A DNA stretch of 64,000 nucleotides from contig JAUIRK010001034.1 in the NCBI GenBank assembly GCA_030549495.1, positions 1,302,001-1,366,000 on the forward strand, in the 5' to 3' direction. A model generated the notes under the pieces. The model made no database searches and was not told the origin of the DNA. It saw nothing but the letters and a program-made list of their open reading frames with translations. This document shows, in pieces, positions 34,777 to 46,395 of the stretch (position 1 is the stretch's first letter; every line of letters begins with the position of its first letter). The position numbers and the translations under genes were made by a program. Source of the DNA: Nectonema munidae (Eukaryota > Nematomorpha > Nectonematoida > Nectonematidae).

Positions 34777-36602
34777 CTTAGCGATGAGAGAAGTTAATAC
34801 AAATTTTCTTCTAATTCATCATGTCCTATTCAAGATAACACTTTGTTTTAGATATATTCATCTGTGCCAACAAAGCTATGCAAGGAACATCTTAATATTT
34901 TTTAATTTGCTACTAAGAAAAAAATTAACAGATTTTTCTGTTGAAAAGAAATCTTATGGCTAACCCATCAACATTATAAGTTCCTTTTTCTCTTAAGATT
35001 TTTCCAATTATCACATCTTTATTTTAGTAAAAAAAATCGATTGCCAATGGTCTGCTGGGCTAATATGACACACATGTTCTATTTGTTGTTGTACAATTGC
35101 TAATCCACTTAAAAGGGACTACCATTTCGCTACAGACATCTGATTTATCAGGCTATGGAAACGCTAGGGGGAAATTGTGCATCGTTAAAAGCGCAGCATA
35201 AAGAATCAAATTTTAGTGTTTTTGTTGTTGACAATAACTGTTAAATTTAACGCTATAATTACACGGCTACTAAGGATACAGTTAAAGCTTCCAGAGGATA
35301 TTTGTCATTTTCTACTTTGCACACGCCATTACACTTTAACAAGTGTTCGTTTGGAAGCGAAAAAATATCTACTATCAAGAAAAGATCAATACCACTAAAT
35401 AGCAAAAACGAAATGAACAAAAGAAAAGAAATTATACGCGCTTAAAAAAATACATTGAAGAAGCAAGGATTTAGTGCGGGTAACAAATTTTTATTCTTGC
35501 TCGACTGTAGTAACAACAATGCAACACTATCAACTCCGCATGAAGATTGTTTATCCAACATACTAAGCTCATTATAATTAGTTCTATATTCGACATTCTT
35601 ACAGAAAAGGCAGGTTTTTTACAATATTACCGAGAAGACCTCCTTTTTTCTTCAGAAGTAAACATTTTCCAAAGCAATACAAAATTCATTTTATCTCTAA
35701 CACAACTCAGCTGATCCACTTCACTTGAAAAGCTATCAATCATCAAGCATGAATGTTGAATATTTTCCTCTTGATCACATATTTCCTTGACACTAAATAT
35801 CTGCGCATGAGTTGAAAGAAATTTTTATATGGAGCCAACTTTATAAATATTTCTATCAGTGCTGACAGCCATCTATACAACACCTTATTTCTTTTTCTTC
35901 AAGATATCTCTTTTCTTTATAAGAAGGTGGAGAGATGACAATTCTACAGTTGCTTCTACTTATCACATGGCTAAAGCTTTGCCATTACAATTTTTGCCAT
36001 GCATCGCTTTACAAGAATTAACGTAAAGATGAGAAAAAATAGATACGGATACCTCAACGTCATACTTCCTAAGAATTCCTTTATTGATCTGAGACCATGA
36101 AGCAACTGCACTTAGATTCCAGAGTTGGTTTGAGTGTTCACTGAATGGACCTATTTTTGTCTAAAATTAAAATTATTATTGACAAAAAAGAAGTAAAAGT
36201 ACTTTTGGAGGTTTTGACTTTTATTAGGTTATGATGTTCTTTAGGAACAACATTTTACATAAAATTGCACATTTTAATATTTTCAAAAGGAATTGAAGGT
36301 TTCGTGAATTAAATAGTCAACGATCAAAGTGCATATTTTAAATAAATCAATCAAGAAATCTTTATAGAACTGACAGTGCACTTTATATTATTAAAAAGTG
36401 TTATTGTTCAATATATATTCAATCAAAGTGTAATTTATTGAAGAAATCACTGAAATTATTGCTATTTCATATTTCCGCGAAGAAAATTGTCTCTGGACAG
36501 TTTTTCTATTTCTTAAACGTCTTTTAGATGACTTTCATAATAGCTGAAAAAAGTGATCGCTCAGCCAAAATTAATAATATAAGAGAAAGAGAGAGTGATA
36601 CT

Positions 36603-37180
36603 TAGTTGTTCCACGCAATAAATTACTTTTGACAGCTTTCCTCATCTCTTCCTCTCTCTCTCATTTATGTGAGATTAGATATTACCTTTTTTCAGATGTC
36701 AGCTGTCAAATGTGCTTTATGTGTCTTCTATTTTTTGTGTTTTTCAATTGAGAATCTCCTATAACCCTAATTGTTATGAAAATCTTAACATCATATTGAT
36801 GGCAACATTTAAGGAAGTTCAAAAAATGCCGCTCATAAAAAAGTGCCGCTCGGGGTGGAGCGCCCCAACTGGTCACAGTAGGTTCACATCGCAAAGATAT
36901 ACCACCTAAAAAAAGTTTGTAGGATTAGGGGTATAAAATTTGTTTAGAATGTTATAAATCTAAGGCAAATAAAAATGCTACTTTGATGTCATCTTTCATA
37001 ATTAGAGCTGGAATTAGTGAAAATCGATATGAAAAAAAAAATATTTATAAAAAATTTAGTTCATCAATTGACTGAAAAAATATAATAAACAGATATAATG
37101 ATAATGCATTATGTAGACCGAATAAACATAATTTTACGATGTTTGGTTCTCCTGAAAGAATTCTAAATAGATCATATAGC
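36603..37180. other. No gene seen
   Basis: Begins with CT-rich microsatellite text (about 36640-36665) and includes a short GC-rich palindromic piece (cggggtggagcgccccaac near 36850). No recognisable coding signal. Confidence 0.35.
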
Positions 37181-37199
37181 ATTGCTTTTCAAAGAAAAG

Positions 37200-37330
37200 A
37201 ACCAAGAAAGCATGAAATGTAAAAATGTTTAAAAAGCACTAGGACTAGATGATGTGAATTCTGTTACAAGCATTATGTTAGATATCAAAAAAAAGATATT
37301 ATTAATTAGAGGTTGAGATCATAAAGTTAC
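37200..37330 (+). mobile_element. Possible LINE fragment before the RT domain
   Basis: The plus strand reads KALGLDDVNSVTSIMLDIKK, recalling 'K..KA.G.DGI....LK' just before the RT domain of LINEs. Nothing else of the element is visible nearby. Weak call. Confidence 0.25.
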
Positions 37331-37334
37331 AAGA

Positions 37335-39060
37335 GTTTTTTTCTGCCAAAAGCACTCATAATTCATCAAGTTCCTTTATTTTATTCATTCAAGGATATAT
37401 TATATATTGATAATAATAATAATAATATTGTCTTGAGGAAGAATTTTTATGAACCCTTTTAAAATTTCCAAATACTTTTTATTCAATTAAGAACACAAAT
37501 TTAAATTTAACAAAATTACCTATGGGTTTAGTGTTCTTTTTAAGGCATTATTTTTAGTTGGCTGATAGGTAAGCTGAGCAAATAGGTAATATATTATCGA
37601 TTCCATACAAAATGACGCAATCAATAAATCAGATGTTGCTAGGCACTTTTTCAAATCAATAGTTGTCTTAGTAGCGTGGTTGACCCATCAGCCAATTCGT
37701 TCAGCCAAATGACCATCGAGCTGGACACCATAAATATGATATATGCATGATGATGAAATTTTTTTCATCTGTGTGCGATTAATTATTATTAATATAATTT
37801 TATATTAAAAAGTTTACAAAGTACAACATATTCAAGGTTCTCTCTCACATGATACTATTATACTTCTTATATATCCTCACAGACTGTCAATATGCTAATA
37901 GCTATACTATAAATAGCTATGCTGTTATGACAGTATTTTTGCGAAGTGAAATTTTGACTAATATAAATTTGAAAAAGGTTCGTGTGTTGATATTTTCAAT
38001 AATCATTAATTTCGATTTAGACAGTATATAGTTTATTTGTGAATCATCATAATTTTCTACTGTGATTGCTGTTAATAAATTGTGAAATGCTAATTGTAAC
38101 AATAAATACCAGTAACGCACTTTGTATCGGAACACACTTTTTAAATACTATTATTATTTCTTTGGATGTACTGTGTCACGTAGAATTACCGCAGTAATTT
38201 ATGAGCTTATCTTCATATAATTAGGATGTCAATCAAAGTTAGAATTGTCAGGACAAAAAATTGACAGTAGGCAATATTTAATATATAAGAGGAGATAATA
38301 AAAAATTTAGGAGTAAAAATCATCCAAAAATTGGTTGACATGAATTGTAAACGTTCACTTAAAGGTTTTCTGCACTTTACGTTGGAAATAGGTCAATCTG
38401 ATGACTAGTACATAAGTAGCTCGTAGCATGTCAAATCCAAAAGACAACAAGTGGAGGACTAGCACAGCCTTTACCATTGTACTAGTTTTCAGTCGCAAAT
38501 TATATTTTCCATAATTATATTATAAAAATATAAAAAAATTATATTTATTTATAAATATTATATTAAATATATTATATTTATTAAAAATATATATGATATA
38601 AATATATTTTCATATTTTCGCGAAAGATTAGTATTAAAATATGGGGAAAATTTTAAGATTTACAGCATACAATAATTTTAATTTTATAATACTGATTCAA
38701 TCTACTTTTCAAGCTCTAAAGTTTAAACCTTTACACCCAAATCATCGTAGTTTAGAAAAAATAATTTATTGGCAAGAGTTCAAATAGGTGTTTAATATCA
38801 ATATGTTAAGTTATTGACAATGAGCCTACTTTTTGGATATGAGAAATAATGGAAATGACTGAAACATGAAAACGTGTAACAAAGACATTAAATAAGGAAA
38901 TTGTGTAAGTGAGGCGATTGTTCAAAATTGTTCAACTAAAAGCAAGAACCCGGAACAAGGTGCGAGATGTTATTTATCTACAGACACTCGTTTCCTCTTC
39001 CTAAGACATGTGAACCCCAACTTTCAAGTGTCACCCCCCAAATTTGTGTTCCATCTTAAA
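37335..39060. other. No gene seen; probably PTPA intron or downstream region
   Basis: AT-rich DNA on the 3' side of the PTPA exons (minus strand). I searched the minus-strand text for the next expected PTPA motif (GPFAEHS-like) and did not find it. Contains (AAT)n at about 37404-37426 and several TA-rich runs near 38520-38600. Confidence 0.4.
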
Positions 39061-39100
39061 AGTGGAGACATATCAGTATGAAAGACAACGAACGATTTAC

Positions 39101-39201
39101 TTCAAAGATGTATTTAATGCAACCGAAGAGCATATAGGCATCTTCAAATTCTTGCGCTTTTTCTCGATCTGGAAGGCAATCTGGATGCAATGAATCATTG
39201 C
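39101..39201 (-). CDS. PTPA: PTPA (PP2A activator) exon, part 2
   Basis: After a 55-base intron (gtataa ... cttttcag), 33 codons read [20 protein letters not shown] and [13 protein letters not shown], ending at donor gtaaat. The phase fits part 1, giving ...SSQLIGNDSLHP. In known PTPA proteins the corresponding segment ends 'YMF..CI.FI.E(M/V)KTGPFAEHS', so the exon break falls just before the conserved KTGPF. That next exon was not found on the 3' side down to the inner edge of the repeat arm (36602), nor was the preceding YGTGHE-containing exon recognised within ~1 kb upstream. The gene may have long introns, or this may be a partial copy. Confidence 0.85.
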
Positions 39202-39256
39202 CTGAAAAGTGTTAACTGCTTAAGTAATTTTCTGCACAAATGCATTTGGGTTATAC

Positions 39257-39381
39257 CAATCAGCTGTGAACTTCCCCATATAAAAGGAACGAATTGAAAA
39301 TCATCCAAACTCCAAACTCCTTGCGAGCCTGCAGGCTCCAACTTATACTTGCACTGAATTTCTCTGACGAGTTTCAAATAT
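39257..39381 (-). CDS. PTPA: PTPA (PP2A activator) exon, part 1
   Basis: Reading the minus strand from 39381 after acceptor tattatgtacag, 41 complete codons give [40 protein letters not shown] and I, ending at donor gtataa. This is the core of the serine/threonine phosphatase 2A activator, a peptidyl-prolyl isomerase-like factor that helps load metal ions into PP2A catalytic subunits. The human protein has the near-identical [20 protein letters not shown] followed by WGSSQL. The exon enters with one base completing a codon and leaves with one base, which joins in frame to the next exon. It is the clearest host gene in the window and lies inside the region flanked by the large inverted repeat. 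Confidence 0.9.
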
Positions 39382-39399
39382 CTGTACATAATATGGAAA

Positions 39400-40240
39400 A
39401 AAATTAATCATGTAAAAAATAAACTAAATAAAGAATAAAACTATTTAAATAACTGAGTAAAAATATTACACTCGCAATACAACCCATTTTAGTTCAGGTA
39501 AAACACACGATTTCTACTAATCCCTATAAAATTGCATTGGAAATTTGAGTTCTAAGCTTTTCTACAGCAATGCAGAGAATGAACAAAAAGCTAAATTTCA
39601 ATCCTAATAACTATTGCAGTTAAAAGTGAACTTCATTAAAAATGTCAAGTTATTAGGTCAAAACAAAGGTTGAATTTTCATTAATAACTCAACTTTTCAA
39701 TAGTCCAGTATTTGAATGAAAGATAGCTTTTTGATTCTATCGCTGATTTCGACCATTCAAATTTATTCATCAATTTGCACAATAATTGGGGCATCAGGTA
39801 TAAAAAGAGAAAACATTTTTAATGATGTCGTCAAGTAAGATATTTCATCTGGTAAACTACTCAAAGGGTTTTATATTCACGATATTTTGGTTTAATAGCG
39901 TCTTGAAAGTTAAAACACATGTTATGACAGTAAATGGACTGGTAGTTCGTAAAAGGAGAAAAAATTAAAATGAGAATCGGAAAAAAACTTATTGGAGACA
40001 TCAAGATTTTTCCAGATTAAGTAAATGGTGAAGAAAGTGGCTTAGTGGTATAATGAACAAACTATTATCAAAACTTGGGGGTAGTGAAAAAGGGTGTAGA
40101 AAACTTTAAGAGAAAGAGTATTTTTAATCAATAAGAAATTAGTAGTAATAGAATCCCTGCGAGATGTTTTGCTTCCTATCATGCTAAAATGATTAAAAAA
40201 AAAGATATCTTAGAACGTAGGAACTGTTGATGGGGACGTG
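39400..40240. other. No gene seen; probably PTPA intron
   Basis: AT-rich DNA upstream of the PTPA exons. A minus-strand stretch near 39540-39620 (FSFLFILCIAVEKLRTQISN) has an acceptor-like start and some resemblance to the PTPA segment before YLKL, but it ends in a stop without a convincing donor, so I do not call it. Confidence 0.35.
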
Positions 40241-40242
40241 GG

Positions 40243-40320
40243 TTAGGGTTAGGGTTAGATTTTAAACAACTCTCGATCCCGCATCAAGCCTACTTTTCTC
40301 ATAATTCGAAAGAAGCCGCT
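40243..40320 (+). repeat. tRNA-derived SINE-like repeat, copy B, with TTAGGG-like text
   Basis: ctcgatcccgcatcaagcct followed by acttttctcataattcgaaa aligns with copy C (ttcgatgcagcatcacgcct, then tctttcctcaaagatcgaaa) at 44381-44420. It is preceded by gggttagggttagggttag (40241-40259), about three TTAGGG units. Confidence 0.5.
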
Positions 40321-40534
40321 TCTCGATGAAAAGCGGTACCTTCGTCTTTACTTTAAAAGGTGCCTTTGATTTATATATAGGCGGACCATATTTTAGTGCA
40401 ACGTCACATCTTAATAAATGCTAGAAAAAAACGACAATTTTTAAAACCAAGGTAGATTCAAAATAAACTTTTATATATATGTAATCTAGATATACTTTTT
40501 GTAAGTGTGCGTACAAGGTAATGTTGGTTATAAC

Positions 40535-40869
40535 TAGTAGTGGGGTTCAAATTTTTTGTCAGCCGGTTCTGTTACAAAAAGTCAAATTTGTCAGAAAGTC
40601 AAAATCTAGGTATTATATATATTAGAGATACGTTGGTCATTAACCGGTCAATAACACAAATGTACAGAGAAAACAAGCACGATACACATGCTAACAAACC
40701 TGGTCACCACTTGTATAAATAAACTATGCACTAAATCACTAACGAAACGCACCGTACTGTTCCAACGATAGCGGTTCTTTTCGGATGAGAGGCAGAAGAC
40801 TACTCACAGCGACTAGTCGGTTCGCTGTGTTATAATGAACCGGTGCGAACCGGCTGAATCTCACTACTG
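40535..40869. mobile_element. hAT MITE, 335 bp, with 8-bp target duplication
   Basis: The left end is tagtagtggggttcaaattt and the right end, read inward, cagtagtgagattcagccgg; both lead to AGCCGGTTC. The flanks are GTTATAAC at 40527-40534 and GTCATAAC at 40870-40877 (7 of 8). The inner right end shares its sequence with the left end of the KIAA1586-like hAT at 57049 (cagtggtgggattcagcctg), so this is probably a non-autonomous relative of that element. Confidence 0.8.
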
Positions 40870-41168
40870 GTCATAACTGGAAATTGTGAGTTCTCTTGTG
40901 TTCGATCATCATCATCATCATCATCACTAATCGTACACTATATGGAATACCGGTTTCGGCTATTGAAGCTTCATTAGTTCCACTTTGTGTGTTCAAACCC
41001 ACTTTAAGAATTTTTCAAGTTCTGAGATTTGAACTGCGGTATAGTATCAACTAGACGTTTCATAGGAACTGTTGAGAGTTCAATAGCCGAAGCCGGTCTT
41101 TCACACAGTGTGCGCTTAGTGATGACGATCGAATACAAGAAAACCTACACTTTTCAGCTATAATATAG
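40870..41168. mobile_element. Foldback element with ~95-bp arms
   Basis: The left arm (about 40870-40981, including ggtttcggctattgaagctt and ending attagttcc) is matched in inversion by 41065-41168 (ggaactgttgagagttcaat, then agccgaagccggtct). The left arm carries an expanded (ATC)n run at 40906-40928. The hAT MITE at 40535 is inserted at its outer left edge. The arms differ at many sites, so it is fairly old. Confidence 0.6.
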
Positions 41169-41169
41169 A

Positions 41170-42330
41170 TATAGGTTGAAATATCTTTTATCAAATTAAT
41201 ATTCAATTTATTTACGCATCAAACAAAAACAACAAGAAAATCTCTGAGAATAGTAACGGAGGATAAGGAAAAGCACGAAAATTTTCGACAATTCTGAACA
41301 AAATCTACTTCGGAAAAAGAGTTTTTCCACATGGAACGATGGTTGATGCAATAGGCAAATAGGCTTACGCAAGTCTTGCATCGCAACACCTAAAAATTTT
41401 ACTGTTGCTTTTCAACGATTGTAGGAGTTAGGGAGAGTTATAAGTTAGAAAGTCCTGAATCTGATGACGCAACTGAACACCCTTTTGTGCTTTAATTTTT
41501 ATATATTGATGAATGTTGCTGATCTTAATAAATTAAAAGTATATAGATAAATTTTCGTAAAAGGTGCAGGGGAGGAGAAGGGTAAAGGACTCCCCCGCCC
41601 CCTTCTAGAAACGCCCATACTACCACAGGCTTTGTGAAAAATATTTTTAGCAGCTAATATACACTAAATAAATGAGATAAAATTTATAATGTAAATATTC
41701 TATATACAAGAATCATTATCGCAACTAATAAAAAATTGAAATTTCAATCCTGTATGCCGCATTCACTGTAAATAATTTGCATATATTATCTTTTTCTATT
41801 AAATTTATTATTCACTACCTTTAATTTTTAATGCCAAAATGATGACCATGTTTATATTACAGAGGTAATTCCCTAAATGTAATTTTGTAAGCAGTTACCA
41901 GGTTTGCAATCAAAATATTAATATAATCAAATTTTTGTAGATCAAATACTATATTAATGATGGTTGAATTGAATGCATTGTTTTTTAAATGCGCAAGGCA
42001 ATTAGGGTTAAAGCCGTTAAAGGGATAAAATGAGAAGATCTTTATAATATATATTTTCATTATATTTTTAAAAAATATATAGATGGAGTTGTTTTAGCCT
42101 TTGGGAGTTCAATTAGTAATTCTGGTAATCAATATAAATAGATTAAAAATTTTAAAGCAGTATAATTGAGTACACATAGAATAATTAAATTAAAAAAAAG
42201 TTACTTTGGAAAAACTACAACACCAACATCTTGCAAATCTTTTTTGGAAAATATTTTTAATTTGTAAAGAACACATAAGAAGATTAAGAAGGACATTTCA
42301 TGACCTGGAAAAACATACTAAAAAATAAAA
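41170..42330. other. No gene seen
   Basis: AT-rich DNA with one short G/C patch near 41565-41625 (ggggaggagaagg, cccccgccccctt). No recognisable coding or RNA signal. Confidence 0.4.
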
Positions 42331-42334
42331 GGTC

Positions 42335-42408
42335 AGGCACTGCCGAGATTCGAACTCAGGATCTCCTGTTTACTAGACAGGCGCTTTAACCAACTAAGCC
42401 ACAGCGCC
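42335..42408 (-). tRNA. tRNA-Thr-AGT: tRNA-Thr (anticodon AGT)
   Basis: The minus strand gives a complete 74-nt cloverleaf. The acceptor stem GGCGCTG pairs with CAGTGCC (one G-U) and the discriminator is T. The D arm contains TTAGTTGGTTAA. The anticodon arm CTGTC-TAGTAAA-CAG presents AGT. The T arm has GAGTTCGAATCTC. Internal box A and box B are intact, and a TTTT run lies about six bases past the 3' end as a polymerase III stop. It is intron-less and looks functional. It decodes ACU (with A34 converted to inosine, also ACC/ACA). Confidence 0.95.
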
Positions 42409-42409
42409 C

Positions 42410-43990
42410 TGGTTCACACAACAATTGAATTTTTTTTAAATATTTGATACTTACATCTTGATTATCTGAATTTTAACGCATCCGAATAACTGACGTGATC
42501 AATTAAAGAAAGCAAAAAACGAAAGAAATTTTCGTTTATCCGAACAATTTCTTGCTCTCAGAACCTTTTGGGATACTTGAGTTTCTTTGATCTGAATAAT
42601 TTTTCAAAACTTAAAAAAGTAAAAACTCCTCTTTGATTATTATTTCAAATTTTACTTTATCAACAGATATTATTCTGTGAGTTGAAGAGATGTTCTTTTT
42701 TTCTAAGAAAAAAAAACTATACACTACTTGTGGCCACACAAGTTTAGAAGAGGTTTGGCCTGAAGGAGAGGGACCAATGCATCATTAGCCCCCCTCTTTG
42801 TATCCGCTCCTGCGAATACAGTTTAATAATTCCAATATCTTTGAAATCTTTTATGAGTAGGGACAGTGGCGTAACTGGATTTTAAAACAGGGGCGGGCAA
42901 ATCCTATCTAAGCTGGGCTCAAAAAATATTTTTTAAAGAACTACGCCAAAGATAAAGCCTAAAATTGAGTCAAGACGTGACTTGAAGCTTATATTATTAT
43001 TATCATAGTTAGTTGTCAAGGTTCAAAAAAAAATAAAACTATAAATGTTCAATGAATATACTGTTAATTAGACTCTTAACCATAGAAAAGTGTACAATGG
43101 ATCAGTAGTGCGTTTGCATTTTAGCATAATTTTTATTCAACACTGAACGAAATAAACCGATTAGACGAAGTTCTTCGGTGTCAGATTGAAAAGTCTATTC
43201 GAAATATACCACTTACAAATGTCAGTTATTTAACACCTTGCATTTGACAATATTCTAACAAGATGAACATCTTTGCAAACAAAAAAATAAAAAAGGCGAG
43301 TAGTTAAAACAAAAATTATCACTCATTTGCTCAATACAATACAACAAGGCTTTTTCAATATGCGCTTTTCTTCTAAACACGTTACATCTTTTTGCATTGC
43401 ATACATCTTTTTATCAGTATTATTATTGTGAAGGAACGACGGGATATAATAAATCAAATACACATTTGTCCCTGTGTGATAGGTTCAAGTTAGACAGGCT
43501 TTAAAATTCTAGGTCTGGGGCATTTTTACACACATTCGTTCACATGTTATTATGATAGAAAATAACAAAGGATCCTTCAAAAAAATTTAATGATCACTGA
43601 AAAATTGTATATGTAAAATTGATGTTACTACGATTGCGATCTCTGTATATTAAAATTTTCTCAGAAAACGGAAGAGATAGAAAAGAAGGGGGAGGTAGGA
43701 TTCATCCGAACAATCCTCCAGAAACATACGCGTCGTTCTAAAACCGTCCAAAGGTATCTCAGGGCATTCTCAAGGTAACAATATATGCTATATATATAAG
43801 GCACCTTTGACAAATGTTGTAGTATAATTGAAAAAATTTCATTTTTGGTCCTCAAAATTTTGTCTTCCGTATTTTAAATTATTGTCATAGAACCACACAC
43901 AGAGACAAATAATCGTATCTTTAAATAATTTAAATTAAAAAAAAACATATATATATACCAAGATAAATAAATTTAAAAAATTGGGAAAAA
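42410..43990. other. No gene seen between the two tRNA genes
   Basis: AT-rich. At 42865 a solitary end-like text cagtggcgtaactggatttt resembles a hAT MITE terminus (CAGTGGCGTAACT), but no partner end was found. Otherwise no recognisable feature. Confidence 0.4.
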
Positions 43991-43996
43991 TTATAA

Positions 43997-44069
43997 GGGC
44001 TTGTGGCGCAATGGATAACGCGCCTGACTACGGATCAGGAGATTCCAGGTTCGAATCCTGGCAAGCTCG
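43997..44069 (+). tRNA. tRNA-Arg-ACG: tRNA-Arg (anticodon ACG)
   Basis: A complete 73-nt cloverleaf. The acceptor GGGCTTG pairs with CAAGCTC (one G-U) and the discriminator is G. The D arm contains GGCGCAATGGATAACGC. The anticodon arm CTGAC-TACGGAT-CAG presents ACG. The T arm is CCAGGTTCGAATCCTGG. Box A and box B are intact and a TTTT run at about 44078 provides the polymerase III stop. It reads CGU (and CGC/CGA by inosine). The sequence is very close to the standard animal tRNA-Arg-ACG and looks functional. Confidence 0.95.
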
Positions 44070-44329
44070 ATTGATTATTTTAACAATATACCTGTTCCAT
44101 AATCTATTCTTAATTTATTCCCAAAAGAATCTTTTAGATAAATTCCTAAATCTGAAAGATCAGCCATCTTACCAGAATTAAACTTTGAGAACTTCTTTGC
44201 CACTAATTCGAAAACATTCTAAAATGATTTTGAGTCAAATAATATTGTATGATTGTGATTAATGGAAATCATAGCAACGGAGGTTTAGCCAAAGATAGCT
44301 CTTCAATTTTATAATACTTCAATTGGGGC

Positions 44330-44425
44330 TAGTTATAGGTTTAGTTATAGACTGGGCCTCGATACCAGAAGGACTGCGGTTCGATGCAGCATCACGCCTT
44401 CTTTCCTCAAAGATCGAAACAAGTG
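44330..44425 (+). repeat. tRNA-derived SINE-like repeat, copy C
   Basis: tagttatagactgggcctcg (box-A-like), then ctgcggttcgatgcagcatc (box-B-like GGTTCGA), then cgccttctttcctcaaagat. The tail matches copy B at 40268-40315 base for base at most positions. It lies 260 bp after the tRNA-Arg gene in the same orientation but is not a copy of that gene. Confidence 0.5.
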
Positions 44426-44429
44426 AATA

Positions 44430-46395
44430 CGGCAAAGTTGCACCTTGTCGTTGAAAGCACTTCAAGGTAACTACTTTACATTTGGTACAACCGATTTCAA
44501 AAATAAAATATATATTTTGTCAATTTGGCAAAGAAAAATTTTGATGCGTAATAAGGATGAAGAACTACGACAAAAACGAAATAGATCATTTTCATACGTC
44601 TTCCAATTTTTTGTAAAACTGTCTGAAAGCAACATTGCCAAACCTTTGAGGTGTGGTTTCAGAGACAACTTCGTCATTCCACATTGATATCTTAGATAAT
44701 AGTTCTAGAACGGCGATAACTTCCTGAAATTTAGAAAAAAAAATAGATACGAAAAAAAACTTAAACAATTCTAAGGAAATCGGGCGCACTTGAAGATTAG
44801 AACAATATAAAAAATGTTATTGCTTTAATATTTTAATCAAACAGAAAAACCTATGGTAACAGACCCATAGGACTTGAATCCCAAAACCTTGAAATTGAAA
44901 AAACAAAGTTGTCAAAAATTTTAAAAAACTATTAGAATAATGAATATAACTGGGTTATGAAAAAACAATGCTTTTCTCGTCAAATTTTGGGGAGTCAATT
45001 TAATACGACAAAATTAGTGAAATATTAACAATATAATTTAAATGTAAAAATATTGTAGTTAAAAAACATTAACTCGACTTTATTAAAACTACAAAATAAA
45101 ATAAAAAGGAGAAATGAGATATTTCGGGCATTACGACCTTTCCAATTATGAGTTGTCAGGGATGAAGGATTGAAAGGCGCTGGCTCGTCCCTGTGTGTGT
45201 TTTCTTTTGTTATTCAAGAATGCGTGATTAAGTGAGGAAGGTGTTGTTAGCCTTGGTTGTATGGTTTAGTTCTAGTATGTAGTGATGATCTTCTATGGAT
45301 ATTCTTTTTAAGCAGTTTGTAGATTGGGCCAGAATACGCATGCTTATCCGAATCTCGGAAGCTGGGGTATTTGGGTGATTGAATGAGTTCTTTTCTTCTA
45401 TGCTTGCCATCATTAAGTTCTCTCTGTAAAACGTTGTATCGAAGGTTTCGCTTCAGAGCAGAGGAGTTATCTTATATATGCTTACAAAGTGTTATTTGGA
45501 GGTATTTGAAAAAGTGCATTTTCTATTGGTGGATGTATATGAGGTGTTTTTTGAAGAAATTTTTGGAATTAACGCAAATGCTTTATCAAAAACGCTAAAT
45601 GCTTAATTATTTTTATTTAAAAAATTTTTCTTTTATGCTTTCCCGTATTTAAAGGCGAAAAGAGAAGGAAAAATTCGAAGTTAAAAAATGTATTGGTATG
45701 TGGATAATGAAAGATAGTTCGCTTTAACGAGGGTTGACTGTTTAATGTTTATAGCTTAAAGCACTGGCCTATCTGTAATAATGAAAGTTGGGACAAAATG
45801 AAAAATGTTAATGCCAAGTGGAAACGAATGGGAAAAAGGAAAAGAGGACAAGGAAAACTGAACATAAGGGAGATTCATTTACAGAGAGGGGACCTATGTT
45901 TCAACTAATTTTAAACAAATGGCAAATTTTTGGTGAAACGAAAAATAGGTTATATGGATATCCCAAAGTCAAATATTACCGCACAGTACTCACTTTCACC
46001 GCGATATGTGATTTGATATTTATGCTTGCAATACAAAATTTAAAACCTAAACCTCCCATAATTTTTAGATAACTAATATTAGGAATTTAATATAAAGAAT
46101 ACAAAAAACACATTGCAAAAATTGTTTACTTTATATTTTGAGCACCGGTGTTCATAATCATAAAATGAAATAAATGAGCGAGTTGGAAAGCAAAAACAAG
46201 AAGTTTGGATTGATCCTCCATTTTTACCGTTATTTAAATTTAATTTAGATCTAATAAATTGATCTCAATGCTGTTAATTGCCGAGGGAGGAAGTGAGGAT
46301 AAGATCTCATTCTCCATGAAATGCTTAAAATGGCAAGCGTCTCAAATAGCCTCTGACAGTAAATCTCTAGATCTGCCTTCTCGTGGCGGGTTCGT
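44430..46395. other. No gene recognised
   Basis: Less AT-rich in parts (45120-45420). Minus-strand frames (for example 45228-45413, SFNHPNTPASEIRISMRILA) show no family I recognise. A plus-strand 84-residue frame at 45818-46072 is also unidentified. The segment 46250-46390 has a minus-strand frame with KADLEIYCQRLFETLAILSI, unrecognised. Confidence 0.3.

Larger units (their letters stand above)
32144..36602 (-). mobile_element. Left arm of the large inverted repeat (hAT-related, ~4.5 kb)
   Basis: The whole segment reappears in inverted orientation at 59460-64000, with translated stretches of 80-137 residues differing by only one or two residues and with a few short indels. The arm holds an outer array of CCAATGATCTTTAC-type units (32144-32440), a fragment of a DUF4371-type hAT transposase, and AT-rich DNA. 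The inner boundary is at gagtgatact (36602), after which the two sides diverge. The outer boundary cannot be set because the partner runs off the window. It is either one copy of a hAT element present twice in opposite orientation, or half of an inverted segmental duplication. Confidence 0.85.

Noticed and set aside
34550-34963. 137-residue plus-strand frame, mirrored at 61118-61531 on the minus strand
   Set aside because: It runs antisense over the DUF4371-type transposase fragment in both arms; its conservation only reflects the arm identity.
39540-39625. Possible upstream PTPA exon (FSFLFILCIAVEKL)
   Set aside because: Acceptor-like start but an early stop, no convincing donor, and only loose similarity to the expected PTPA segment.
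42865-42900. Possible hAT MITE start (cagtggcgtaact)
   Set aside because: No matching opposite end or target duplication found, so not listed as an element.
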